From Chromera velia (Eukaryota; Sar; Chromeraceae): a stretch of DNA of 64,000 nt. The stretch is from contig JAHBMJ010003599.1 of assembly GCA_018398765.1 (NCBI GenBank), forward strand, positions 20,001 through 84,000, written 5' to 3'. This document shows positions 39,035 through 50,908 of this stretch, in pieces. The first letter of the stretch is position 1. Each line of letters opens with the position of its first letter. The notes below the pieces were generated by a model. It did no database searches, had not been told where the DNA came from, and saw only the letters and a list, made by a program, of their open reading frames with translations. The position numbers and the translations under genes are program-made.

Positions 39035-42000
39035 ATGACCACCCCCGTGGCTCCACGCGGGGGCATCACAGCCAATGTTCTTGAGTTCACAGATTGCAAG
39101 TTCAGCGTGAAGGGGAAAAGGAATGAGCCGAAGAAACAAATTCTCAAAGGAGTCTCGGGTGTCGTCTACGGAGGGGAGGTGCTTGCCATTATGGGCCCTT
39201 CTGGGGCAGGCAAGACGACTCTTCTGAGCCTCCTGACCCTCGATCGAATGGCTGGAGACATCTCAGGGCTCCTGACCTTCAGGAAGGAAACCATGACTTC
39301 GAAGGTGTTCAGAGCACACTGCGCCTACATGCCTCAACACGACTACCTTCCCCCCTTTTTGACCTGCCGAGAAGCTCTGCAGTACACCATCGACCTGTGT
39401 GACGCTTCGAACGCCACAGAGAGAAAAGAAAAGGTCGATTTTCTCTTAGAGCTGTTAGGTTTGAAGTCGTGTGAAAACACAAAATGTGGAAATGAATTCT
39501 TCAAAGGGCTCTCTGGTGGACAGAAAAGAAGGTTGTCGCTCGGAATGGCTCTGGCCAAAACACCAGGTGCCCTCTTTGCAGACGAACCGACGAGTGGCCT
39601 CGACTCTGCTGCAGCCGCGTCAATCATGAAGTTCTTGAAGGAACTCGCAGAGAACACGGGGATGGCCATCGCCTGCACAATCCACCAACCGTCTACCTCG
39701 GTGTTCAACGGATTCGACAAAACACTGATCCTCTCTGCAGGTATGTCGGCTGGTTGCATGGTGGGGTCTGGAGTACCTTTTGTCCCTTTTCGTGACTATG
39801 CGAAAGCCTTGACATGAGGGTCTTTGCTTAGTTTCGTGATTTTGTGGTACGATGCATAATCTTCTACTTCGGTTTCAATGGTGCGTTCGTTCGTCCATCC
39901 ATCCATCCATCCACTCCACCAACCAACCCGACAAGCTCTCCGGCCCTCGATCGATCAATTCTCTGCAGGCAGGACGGCCTACTCTGGGTCTGCCACTGGC
40001 CTGGTGACCTACCTGGACGCCATAGGAGAGCCGATGCCTGCGAACAACAACCCTGCGGACTTCATGTTGGACCTGGTCAACAAAGACTTCTCAGACGCCG
40101 ACCGGGTAGACAGGATCCTGGATCAGTGGGCAGACTACGCAGAGAAAGAGGCCAACGGGGGAAGAGGAGAAGAAGGGAAAGAGGAGCATCATCCACACCG
40201 AGGAGAAGAGAGAGCCGGGTCCCTTGAGCACTCCCACGTGTCCTCATCTGTCCCTACAGTTAGATGGAATGGAGGGGAAGGGGAGGGCCAACGCGGAGAC
40301 AGAGGGAGGGCAGGAAGCGTGTCGTCGCAACTTGTGAACGAAGTCGCTCAAGACATGACAGGTAATTAAGCAGAGAGGGAAGAAACTGCCAAAAGCACTC
40401 GAGTGCAAAGAAAGAATGAATGAAACGTTTCTTTCCCATGCACTGGCAGCCAAGACTGAAAGAAGGAAGGCAGGCAGTCAGTCATTCATTCAAGAACAAG
40501 CAGACATGCAGATCCCCTTTGCTTATTCCAGAGTACATTCCATCTCGCTCAAACAATTATCCACCTCCTCTCGCTCTCTCTTTCTCTTCAGAAAACTTTT
40601 TTCCTCCCCTCTCTCACTATGACATCACTCACTCACATCTGTTTCTGCCTCGACTCTCCCACCTACCTTCTTCCTTGCCTGCGTTGTTTGTCTTGTCTGT
40701 CTATTTGTGCCCCCCATGCATGCAGATCCCCATCAAGTTCCAGATCCTCATCACCAACCACACGCACAGCTGCACAACGACCGCAACATCGTCCCCAACT
40801 CACCTCCCCCAAACGACCCCCCCCGTCCCTCAACACATAATTCCTCAGGAGGGCATCAGACAGTCCTCGCAGTCTCCCACGCACCTGACATCCCGACCCT
40901 TCATCAGCAGCAGGAGGGACCCTCCGAGAGGCCCCTGGAGCGTTTTGCCTCTGCTGACAGACAGTCTATCTTCTCTGCAGTTTCTGCTCACAAGGGTCTC
41001 AAGGTGCTCTCTAAGAAGCCCGAAAGTCCGGGGCCCCTCAGACAGACGTGGGTGCAGTTGCAACGCCAATTCGTTCTCACGGTCAGTCGGTAAAGGATAA
41101 CCACATGGAGTGGGTAATTCGTTCTGTTCGATTGCAGACAATTGCTTATGCGTCTGTGCGTAAAAGAAACACTTGCAAGCACTGTCGTGCCGAAACAGAG
41201 ATCATACGGAAGAAAGGAAGGAAGGAAGGAAGGAAGGAAGAAAGAAAGAAACAAAGAAAGGAAGGAAGGAAGGAAGGAAGGAAGGAAGGAGAGGAAGGAG
41301 AGGAAGAAGAGAAAAAAGAAAGGAAAGAAGGAAGGAAGGAAGGAAAGAAAGGAAGGAGAGGAAGGAGAGAAAAAAGAAAGGAAAGAAGGAAGGAAGGAAG
41401 GAAGGAAGGAAAGGAAGGAGAGGAAGGAGAGAAAAAAGAAAGGAAAGAAGGAAGGAAGGAAGGAAGGAAGGAAGGAGGGAAGGAAGGAAGGAAGGAAGGA
41501 AGGAAAGGAAGGAGAGGAAGGAGAGAAAAAAGAAAGGAAAGAAGGAAAAAGGAAAGAAGGAAGGAAGGAAGGAAGGAAGGAGGGAAGGAAGGAAGGAAGG
41601 AAGGAAGAAAGGAATGAAGGAAGCAAGGAAAGAAGGAAGGAAGGAAGGAAGGAAGGAAGGAAGGGAGGGAGGGAGGGAGGGAGGGAGGGAGGATGGAAGG
41701 AGAGAAGGAATGAAGATATGATAGTAGGAGCTTGGTATGGAAAGCCGCACCTATTGATTCGTCATTCCTGCATGGAGCGTGGCTCTCCTCTCTCCGCCAT
41801 TCTCCCCACCCGCAGCGGCTGTTGCATTGAAGTACTGCGGCGTTATTATCTATCAATAGCACACACCGCACATGCCCCGTCCCTCCCAATTACCTGGACG
41901 GATGCAGATTCGAGACCCCACTCTGTACTACGGACGGGCGATCGCAAACCTGATAGCCGGATCTTTCTTCGCTCTCGTCTACCTGGAGTCGAGAGAGAGG

Positions 42001-44087
42001 AAGCAGACGCATGTAAGTCAGTCAGTCAGTCATTGAGTCAGTCAGTGAGTGAGTCAGTCAGTGAGTGAGTCAGTCAGTCAGTCAGTCAGTCAGTTAGTGA
42101 GTCAGTCAGCCAGCGAGTCAGTCAGTCAGTCAGTCAGTCAGTCAGTGAGAGAGTCAGTCAGTCAGGGAGTCAGTCAGTCAGTCAGCCAGACACAGGAACG
42201 TCAAACCTGCAGTCAGTTGGTCTGTGAGCAAACCAGTCACTTCCTCACTTTGGTGCTCTCGCCCTTGAAATCAAGCACTGTTGCCACGCAGCAACATGTA
42301 TTCTATGTTTTTTTGATTTGCACCTCCTTTCCTTGATTCCATGTGGAGCACCTCCTTTCCTTGATTCCATGTGGCGTACCTCCCTCGATCATGCACCTTT
42401 GATTGTTGCAGATCATCAGTCGTTTCTTCTACGGCGGTTGGATTTGCGGTGTGGCCCCGATGTTCGCCGTAATTCTGGTGAACGTGGCCTGGGGGGAGCT
42501 GCAGTACGTCAAGAGAGAGGTCAAGAACGGGACGTATCCGGTTGCCACGTATTTGATTGCAAATTTTGTGCTTCAGGTGGGCTCCTCATATCGACACAGA
42601 ACGAGACAGAAAAATTTTGGACGAATTTTGTTTTGATACTTCCGATACTTCCTGTTTGTTGATGACGTCACGAACTTAAATTTGTGCTGCCAAAATACAA
42701 TGGACAAACACACAGACACACAGTAAAAAGGGCAGTCAGTCAGCCGGTCAGACAGATAGACAGATTGACTGACAAGCTCAAAGAGACAATTCTGATGTGA
42801 ACACGAAGGTACTGAGACTGCAAGACCAGTCTGACCTCCACTTTGAAATGGGTGGGGGGGAAGAGGAGAAGAAAAGAGACCGGGAGATAATAGAATAAAA
42901 GAGCAGGGAAGAGAAGAGAAGGGAAAAGAACATGAATGAAGAGGAAGTGAGAAGAGAGAGACTCCTCACATGAACGTGAGACGGACCTCGACACACGTTT
43001 TCTTCCATTTCTGCGTTGCGGGGTCTGACTCTCCGTCAACTCATTTTTGCTCCTACATATTTCTCACACAACAAGACGAACAACACATCCGGAAGGCAAA
43101 GTCTCCTCACTCACTCCAAAGCAATGCATAGCGTCCCCTACAAAGTTCTGGATTTCCACTGTGACAGTTAGTCCAGATGCTTGCTGCTGCAATGGAGTCT
43201 GCTTCTTTCCGATGTGGACCGACCCTTCCTTGTGTTGACTCGTGCAGATTCCCTACATGTTTCTCCTGTCTGCGGCCTCCATTGGCGTCTCCTGCTACGC
43301 CATTATGGACTTCCACCCGTCGAAGTTCGGGGAGGTCTGGTTGATCTACACGCTCCTCCTCTGGGCTTTCGAAGCCATGGCTCAGTTCTGCAGTGTGGTG
43401 TCTCCCCAACCACTGGTGAACATGTGCGTGTTCTTGGGTTTGTGGTTCACCTCTTTCCTCTTCTCCGGGTGGTTTATCGAACCGGGGGATGTGGTGTGGC
43501 CTCTTCGGGCGTTTGTGTACATCCTCCCCCTCAGGTGGACCCTCCCTAGTTTCTCTCAAGAGGAAGTGCGGGTGTCTGTGTACGGACAAGCGAGAGAAGA
43601 CCCAAATTCGCCTGTGGGGTATGTGTGTGACGCCAATGTCCTGCCCCAACAGTGCTTTGGAAGGACTGGGCTGCAGGTGCGTGCGTCGGCTTGTTGGTTC
43701 TTTGGTTTCTTTGGTCTCTGTCTGTCTGTCTGTTTGTTTGTTTGTTTATTCGCTGGTCGGGGAAAATTGGGATTGTATTGCTGCTACTCAGTACAGCTTC
43801 TACAATAGTTTCAGCTTGTCTGTCAGTTTTCAAGCTTTGTGATTGCGGAAACGCCTCAGGTCATGAAACTTATATACCTCTTAAACTGCATTTTTTTATT
43901 CTTTGTTGAACCTGCTGAAGGAGATCGAAAAAATACCTCAAAATTGTCTGTCTAGCTGCCTGTTCGTGTGTCCTTCTGTCTGTCTGTATGTATGCATGCG
44001 TGCGTGCATCCTGGAACAGCTGCCTGTCCTTCTATAAGTCTTTGAATCTTTCCTTACACCCACATGTCCCTTGTTTGACGGATGTGC

Positions 44088-44132
<45 letters not shown>

Positions 44133-44934
44133 GATTCTCTCATTATCGAGGCAGGTTTTGGACTCCGTGTCGACTGTGTACCCCACTCTCTCGACTGAGC
44201 GCACATTCATGAAAGACTGTCTCCTCACAATCGCCATCGCGTCAGCATTCAAGGTGAGCTCCTCGTTTCCTTTGGTACAATTTCTCTGCTTTCTCTTTGT
44301 GCTTTTTCATTCTCTTTCTTCTGCTCCGGTCTGCCGTTCCATTTTGTCTGCTTCCCCTTCCCTCTGTCTGTCAGATCATTGACGCACGCAAGGACACACC
44401 AAGCATTTTATCCCTTCTGCTTCCCCTTCCCTCTGTCAGATCACTGACGCACGCAAGGACACATCAATCATTTTCTCCCTTCTGCTTCCCCTTCCCTCTG
44501 TCTGCCAGATCACTGACGCACGCAAGGACATATCAATCATTTTCTCCCTTCTGCTTCCCCTTCCCTCTATCTGTCAGATCAAGAAAGTATTCTCCCTCCC
44601 TTCTGCTTTCCCTTCCCCTTTGCCTCCGATGAATTAATGCATGCAGATCTTCCACGTCCTCCTCTTCTTCCGGGCAACACTCACTTACGGAAAGCCTCTG
44701 AAGATCAGGGATGAGAACTACAAGAGCAAGCGTCTGACGGGAACAGAGGCAAAGGGGAAGGGGGCAGGAGGAGGGGATTTGGAGACGGGGGGGGGACAGA
44801 GGGTGAAGGCGGTGCAGGTCCACGCACCGGGCGGCAGGAATGCGGTTGAAGGGGGCGGTGATCTGAAGACAGGAGGGGAGGGGGGAGGGCTGAGAGCTGA
44901 AAACGACGGCCTGGACATTCCTGCAGTTCCATAG
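39035..44934 (+). CDS. ABCG-type ABC half-transporter (8 exons)
   Basis: Exons 39035-39740, 39969-40361, 40726-41081, 41908-42012, 42412-42576, 43248-43676, 44155-44253 and 44647-44934 join in phase to about 846 aa. The nucleotide-binding domain comes first: Walker A GPSGAGKT (54-61), Q-loop Q101, signature LSGGQ (159-163), Walker B ALFADEP (179-185) and switch His217. A hydrophilic linker of about 200 residues, longer than usual, is encoded by exons 2-3. The ABC2-type membrane domain follows, with helices in ANLIAGSFFALVYL, GVAPMFAVILVNVAW, IPYMFLLSAASIGVSCYAI, a WLIYTLLLW segment and MCVFLGLWFTSFLFSGWFI. NBD-before-TMD order defines the ABCG (White/PDR) subfamily, which exports lipids, sterols or xenobiotics as dimers. 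The C-terminal 75 residues are Gly/Lys-rich. Substrate unknown. Confidence 0.93.
41208..41715. repeat. GGAA tetranucleotide array in ABCG intron 3
   Basis: About 500 bp of GGAA/GAAA/GGGA units inside intron 41082-41907. It is purine-rich on the coding strand, unlike most introns in this window. Long frames on both strands are repeat translation. Confidence 0.9.
42013..42190. repeat. AGTC tetranucleotide array at ABCG intron 4 donor
   Basis: The intron begins GTAAGTCAGTCAGTC and continues as AGTC/AGTG units for about 175 bp, so the repeat starts within the 5' splice site itself. Confidence 0.85.
44348..44600. repeat. 69-bp minisatellite upstream of the last ABCG acceptor
   Basis: About four units of 65-69 bp (starts near 44348, 44417, 44482, 44551), each with CTGCTTCCCCTTCCCTCTGT then CAGATCA. 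Each unit therefore resembles a polypyrimidine tract plus CAG acceptor. The acceptor used in the model is at 44646, just after the array. Confidence 0.85.
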
Positions 44935-46159
44935 GGACATTCCTGCACAGGAAGGAAGGAGGGAAGGAAGGAAGGAAGGAAAGAAGGAAGGAAGGAAGGA
45001 AGCAAGAGAGTGCGGACACATGAAGGGTCAAATGGGTGAATGAATACGGGTGTGCATTATTGAATGAATGAATGAATGAATGATCGGATCTGAACGAACG
45101 AATGGATGAATGAATGAATGAACGAATGGATGAATGAATGAACAAATGGGTAAATAAATGGATGAATGAATCTTTAAATGCATGAATGAGTGGATGAGTA
45201 AGTGAGCGAGTGATTGGGCGCGTAAGCATTTGAGGAGTTCAAGGAATGCCAAAAAAATAAATTGCGGCAGGAAAAAAAATTGGAAGGAAGAAGAAGGGAA
45301 GGACAAAAGGAAGAAAGGCCTTCACTCGTGTCGATCCGAGTGAGGGCTGGAAACGAATTAACATAATTCATTGACTCCGTGCATGCAACAGCAAGAACAT
45401 GCATCCATCAATTAATCCTGAATAAAGATTCAACGCTGCTTTGTGCAACTCCGGCCTGTGTGTGGAACAGAGACGGAACCGTACAGAGAGCAAATCCAAA
45501 GAAGGAATTCAAAAGGTTTCTTTCGCTTTCTCCAGACCCCCAGTCCCCCCCAGTCCTCAAAATCGACAGATTCAGTTCAGTCGTATATTGCTCACAGGTG
45601 CCAGTGTCGCGACTATTCCGAACGTGCTTCTATTCAAAAGACGCATGCACCGTTTGTCGCGCTACGCGCGATAAAGAAGTTTCAGCAACAGAAACAACAA
45701 AAAAATATACTAGTAATTCAAAACAAGCATTTCTTAGCTTGTGCAAACATAGTGAAAAAATGAATGAATTAGAATAAAGTTCTCTCATTGATAATTAAAA
45801 TGCATACCCTGGGTATTACCCCCCCCTAGACACCCCCAGATAACATTTAGGCCCGATCTTTAGTTACAAATCGTACACTTTATATCACTTTATGATTTGA
45901 AAAATCTCAGAAAAAATTAAATCAAATGCTAAGGCATACAAATGCTTTTATGAATTAGCACTGGGGGCAAAGGGATGCAGAGAGTAGCAACAGATGGCAG
46001 CACAGAGGGAGAGGCATGACAGGCATGCGGTATGTAACAGAGGAAGACTGGGTGAACGAAGTGATATTTTCTTTCTTTCTATTTCTTTCAGAATCTTTTT
46101 TCCCTTGAATCCCTTCTTTCTTTTTTTCTTTTTTTCTTTCTTTCTTTCTTTCTTTCTTC

Positions 46160-46190
<31 letters not shown>

Positions 46191-47309
46191 TCATTCCTTC
46201 CTTCCCCCCTTCTTTCTTAAAGCCTTTGTGTTTTCTTCAGCTCTTCTTTCCTTGTTTTAATCAAATCTTTCTTCTCTTTATTTTCTTTGAAACAAATCAA
46301 GTTTATCTTTGTGAGCACTCATCTTTCGGGTTTTCCCTTTTTCGGTCGTTCAGAGCTTTGACTGCTTTGAATGACCAACCTAGCCTTCGAGCAGCGTATG
46401 CTAGTTGAAAACTAAGAGATCGAACACTTTTCCATCCGACTTTCCGTTCTTCATCATGAAAAACGGAGGGTGACATACAGTGATCCGTTCGTTCATTTCT
46501 CCTTGCCATGTGTGAGGTCAAATGGTGCCACTGAATACTGGGTGTCACGGGCTGCCCTGTTATTGCGAAAGCCTTCAAATGCCGTTCTCACTCTAGGTGA
46601 ATGAATGTGAACAGAACTTGCCTGTTATGCCCCCCAGTTGGCCAGAGCCCAAGTGGTATGCTCACCGGCTTTAACTGCCTCAATGCAATTCATTCAATTC
46701 ACAAAGATTATAAGTTTCTAACTTCCTACAAAAGTTCAAAAAATATATGTGTAACATACTACTATTGTTTATGGTATAACACTACATTGTCATCATGATC
46801 TACTTTAATAATGTCAGATCTATAATATTATTCATTTTTCTATCAACTCTCTTGACTTATGGAGCAGTTAGCAGTGGACCGCGGAGGAATCTGGAGCATA
46901 CTAGTAACGGAGTAAATCCTAATCTTAATCCTAATTCTGGGCTATAAATCTGATACAATTACAAAATATTCCTATATTATATATAAAAAACCAGTCTTGC
47001 TAGATAATGACATCATAATGTGACTAAGCATCACTGATGGGATCGATGGGATTCAATTTAGCTGTCCTTGTAACCTTGTTACTAGTTGCTAGTCACGGTA
47101 CCATTCTCTATGCCATTATCCACATGACACGACAAGATCCAGCATGTATGCGCATCGATCAAATCAAGCTGTCTTTTCATCGATTGCCGGCTGGCAGACT
47201 CTCGATCGGCTCAAGCCGCTCAACTACGTTACTATGGTACAGTAGGGTAGTAGAAGGTGTGAGTCAGTTGCGTGGGTGCATGGTCAAATGCATGAGCAAA
47301 CAAACCCTT
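44935..47309. other. Convergent intergenic spacer with microsatellites
   Basis: Between the 3' ends of the ABCG and ATPase genes. GGAA units at 44948-45002, GAAT units at 45055-45190, TTTC units at 46070-46200, otherwise AT-rich DNA. A minus-strand frame at 46303-46578 has some coding-like composition but no partner exon or motif. Nothing else seen. Confidence 0.5.
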
Positions 47310-50300
47310 TTACACGATTCTCCATCCTGACTCTCTGACACTCCGCGACTCCTCCGGATTCTGCGGAACCTCTGCCCCCTGCTTCTCCCCCTTTCCCTTC
47401 CGTGCGCTTTCTACCCGCTGTTTCTGGAACTCTCTCTGTACTGGGGCCTCTGCAACTTCCCACTCCGAGGCGGAGGACTCGGGGGGAGACGGAATGGGCC
47501 TGCTGCCAGGGGGGGCCCGCCCTCTGTGTCCCCGGACGGGGAGAAAGTCCGAATGGGAAAGACCAAAGTCCAACTTACTCGCCTTGTCGAATCGCATCGG
47601 GCCTGTCAAGTCACTTGTCTCCTTTCCCCCCCACCCAACTGCAGACCCACCGCTGGACTCGTCCAACGGATCCTCTGTCTCTGTCAGACTCACTGCCGCC
47701 TCGTTCTTCTCTCCCTTGCTTCCATTTCCCATCTTTACATTCGCACCCTGCTGATCCTGTGTTTTCATCATGTCTCTCTCTGCTGCTCCTTCTCTCGAAC
47801 TGTTCTTCTCACTTACAGAACCCACGGTGTTTCCTTCGGCAGAAAAGGACTGGAGGAACTGGGCTGCTGCAGAGGGTCGTGTGGTCTCACTGACACCCAG
47901 TGCGTTTGCCCCTGTCTCTGTCTGCATTTGACCGGAAGGAAAAGCTGTGGGGGGGGGCATGGCGATTGACCACAGTGGTGTGAGGGGTGCGGCCTCGGGA
48001 GGTGCCATTGGCTGCTCAGCAGACAAGAGAGACGCTGCCGCCCGGCCCTCCTCCTGAACCCTCACTAGGGTCCGAATGGCCAGAAGCATCGGGTGGTGGA
48101 CTGGGGCTGCCCTCTCTCTGTCCCACTGTAGAACCCCCTTCTGTATCAACGCACAGACAGTGCGTCTTCGAGGATCGTCAGGGAGGAGGACGAAGGAATC
48201 ACATGAAAGAAAACGACGAAAAACCTCTGTGCACGCATCCGCACCCTCTGTCCTCTCAGTTCCTTCCGTTTCCGTCTCCATTTGCCCCCTCATTTCGTCC
48301 TCCTCTTCTTCCTCCTCCAACCTTCTGCCTCTCTCATACCCCCCCACTCCTCTCGCATACAGTTGTTGCTGTTTTCGTTTCTCCTCTCTCTCAGCTGCCT
48401 CTGCTTCGTCCTGGAGGAGGCCCGTCAGCAAGGAGAGGTGCACCTCTGCTGAGTGCTGCATGCTCTCTCGCATCACATCACATCGCAAGAAATCAGAGAG
48501 TAGAGGTCGCAGCATTCGCGCACGAAGAAAGAAGAAGAGAAGAACGTAACGAGGAAAAGATTTCATGGACGAGAGAAATGACGCGAAGAAGGCACGGACG
48601 AGAAAAAACTAAGCAGACAAGTTGCAACCCAGAGATACGTGTGTCAGAAGCAAACAGGAGACAAATTCTTCGGAGCGCTTTTCTTTGACTCTTTGTTTTT
48701 TCAAGTCTATTTTGAACAAAGCTTGTGCACGTGTCTATCTATCTCTCTTCGTCCGTCTCGGCCAATCTACATCGCTTGACTCGATTCTGATGTAGCAATG
48801 CTTCCTTCGCGATTACTGATCAATCAAAGTCAATCAAGAGACCAACAGACAGACAGACCTGCAGCGCTTCTTCTAGAGTCATCCCATCCTGGAGTAGTTG
48901 GTGCAGAGAGAAGAGCGTCCCCGGGTGTCCTCGGGAGAACTTCCAAATCCGCCTGTGCATCCGCATCACCTCAGGGTCCCCGTACCATCGCGAGAACGTG
49001 TGCGTAGCAGTCGAACTCGCAGACTGATGAGGAGACGGCGTCGGGTTCTGAAAGAAAGACTCCGATTCAACCCCCGCGTCTTGGATTTCCGTCTCCTTCG
49101 CTTTACTCTGCAATGAGGTGAGTGCCTTGGAATCTGCCTCCGTTCTCCAACATGAAGTCACCTCAATATTTCCCCTGAATTTGGCCCCTTTGACCACCCC
49201 ACTGTTTTTACAGTCTGACGCACTGATATCTGGAGTGTACAGAGGACATGCTCCACATCTGTTCTGCTCCGCCGCCTCCATCTCGGGGAGGAAGCGCTGG
49301 CGGAAAACTTCAAAAACCTCCGAACGATCCAGACCCTCCAATCTGCATGACATTAATACAATCATGCATTGATCCGCCGTGCGTCTTCTTTCTTCACACG
49401 CTTTTGCCTGCCACAATGCAGAGCGAAGGTTGACACACAATGAAACACGCATGCAGAAAGAATCCAGTTTCTCCTATCTATTCATCAAACAAACAAGTAT
49501 CCATCCTACAAGATGAGAGGCCAGCCAATGAAACAAGCAGAAGCTGCAGCAGAGCAATCGGGAAGCAGAAAGGTACGAAAAGGTCTGTGCACATGCAGAA
49601 ACGAATCATACTACCTGCATGCTTAGCGTCGAAGATAAGGAAAGCACACAGCCTCGGCTGTCTGCACATTCCTCTCATGTGTGAATGAACGAAGATGCAG
49701 ACAGAAAAAGAAAAGACGTACACGGACATACAGCTAGGCAGGCCAATTCACCCCCCGACTGACGCACGCACGCACCGATGGAAGACGAAGGATCCGGAGT
49801 CGCTCACGAGATGCCGAGCAGAGACGGAGAGGAGGAGTTTGTCACTGCCCTCAATGACTGTCGGTGTGCTTGTGAATTGGTGTTTTCTCTTTTGGAAGTG
49901 AGCAAACAGATGGTCGACAAGAGACTGAAACTTCCGCCTGTCTTCTGCACTTCCCGACCCCCCCAGAGGTCTAGGGTACACACTGTCGAGGTGAAGGAGA
50001 CACAAAACTCCCGAGAAGTTGACGTCGTCGATCACGTCGAAGACCCTCATGACCTGTCTGACGTCTACCTGGGGTCTGGAGAGCTGCCTGTGGAGGGAGA
50101 GGAGGAGACCTCGTTGGAAGAGACCGAACCCGGAGAGGTGGCAGAAAGGGGAAGACTGCAGACAAAGAGAGAGAGAGAGACAGGAGGGAGGAGGACAAAC
50201 ACGACACGACCAACCGCGAAGGAAACTATGAGGGTCGATCTTGCTTCGGCTTGGGCAGAGCATCTGGGAGGGCCTGCACATGAGGATAGAAGAAACGGGG

Positions 50301-50811
50301 ATGTCTTCTTGTCTTTCTCTTGTCAGCCGGTTGTGTGCGTGTATGTGTGTGTGTGTCCTTTTGTTACCACATGCGCGTGTCACCCAAAAAGGATCGGAGT
50401 GTCTGTCCGCATCGCATCATTCACGCATTGATCGGCAGAGAAAGACTGACAGACAAAGAGGCAGACGGACGGACCTGCGAGAGCTCTGCCACCCAGGTGT
50501 GGGCAAAAAACTCCAAATCGCCCTTTGTGGCAAATCCAAAGCGCCAGCGACAGAGACGGAAACAGATCTTCAAAAACTCAAAATAAGTCAACTCCCTCAA
50601 AATGGCCAGCCTGCAGGCAGGCAGTCAGGCAGACATGTGCAGGTGCACTCTCTGTGTCGATCCACAGAAGGGACAGAGATGGGCGTTCGTTCACTGTCTT
50701 TCATAGGAGAGGACAAGCCCAGGCGAGGTGAGGGCAGACCATGAAATGAAATTGAGACTTGTTCGATCGGAAGCGAATATTTTTCACTCTCATGATCGAC
50801 GGAGTCGGGAG

Positions 50812-50844
<33 letters not shown>

Positions 50845-50869
50845 TCTCTCACACACACACACACACACG

Positions 50870-50908
<39 letters not shown>

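Noticed and set aside
41048-42068. Several 180-300-aa Lys/Glu/Gly or Pro/Ser/Phe ORFs
   Set aside because: Translation of the GGAA array in ABCG intron 3.
45443-45763. 106-aa plus-strand ORF in spacer
   Set aside because: Overlapping frames of similar length, no motif and no splice or start context.
46303-46578. 91-aa minus-strand ORF
   Set aside because: Somewhat coding-like, but isolated, with no homologous motif or partner exon.
50225-50270. Possible extra ATPase exon after a CATGTGCAG acceptor near 50275
   Set aside because: In the required phase it meets a TAG with no donor before it, while joining 50475 directly to 50155 keeps the frame.
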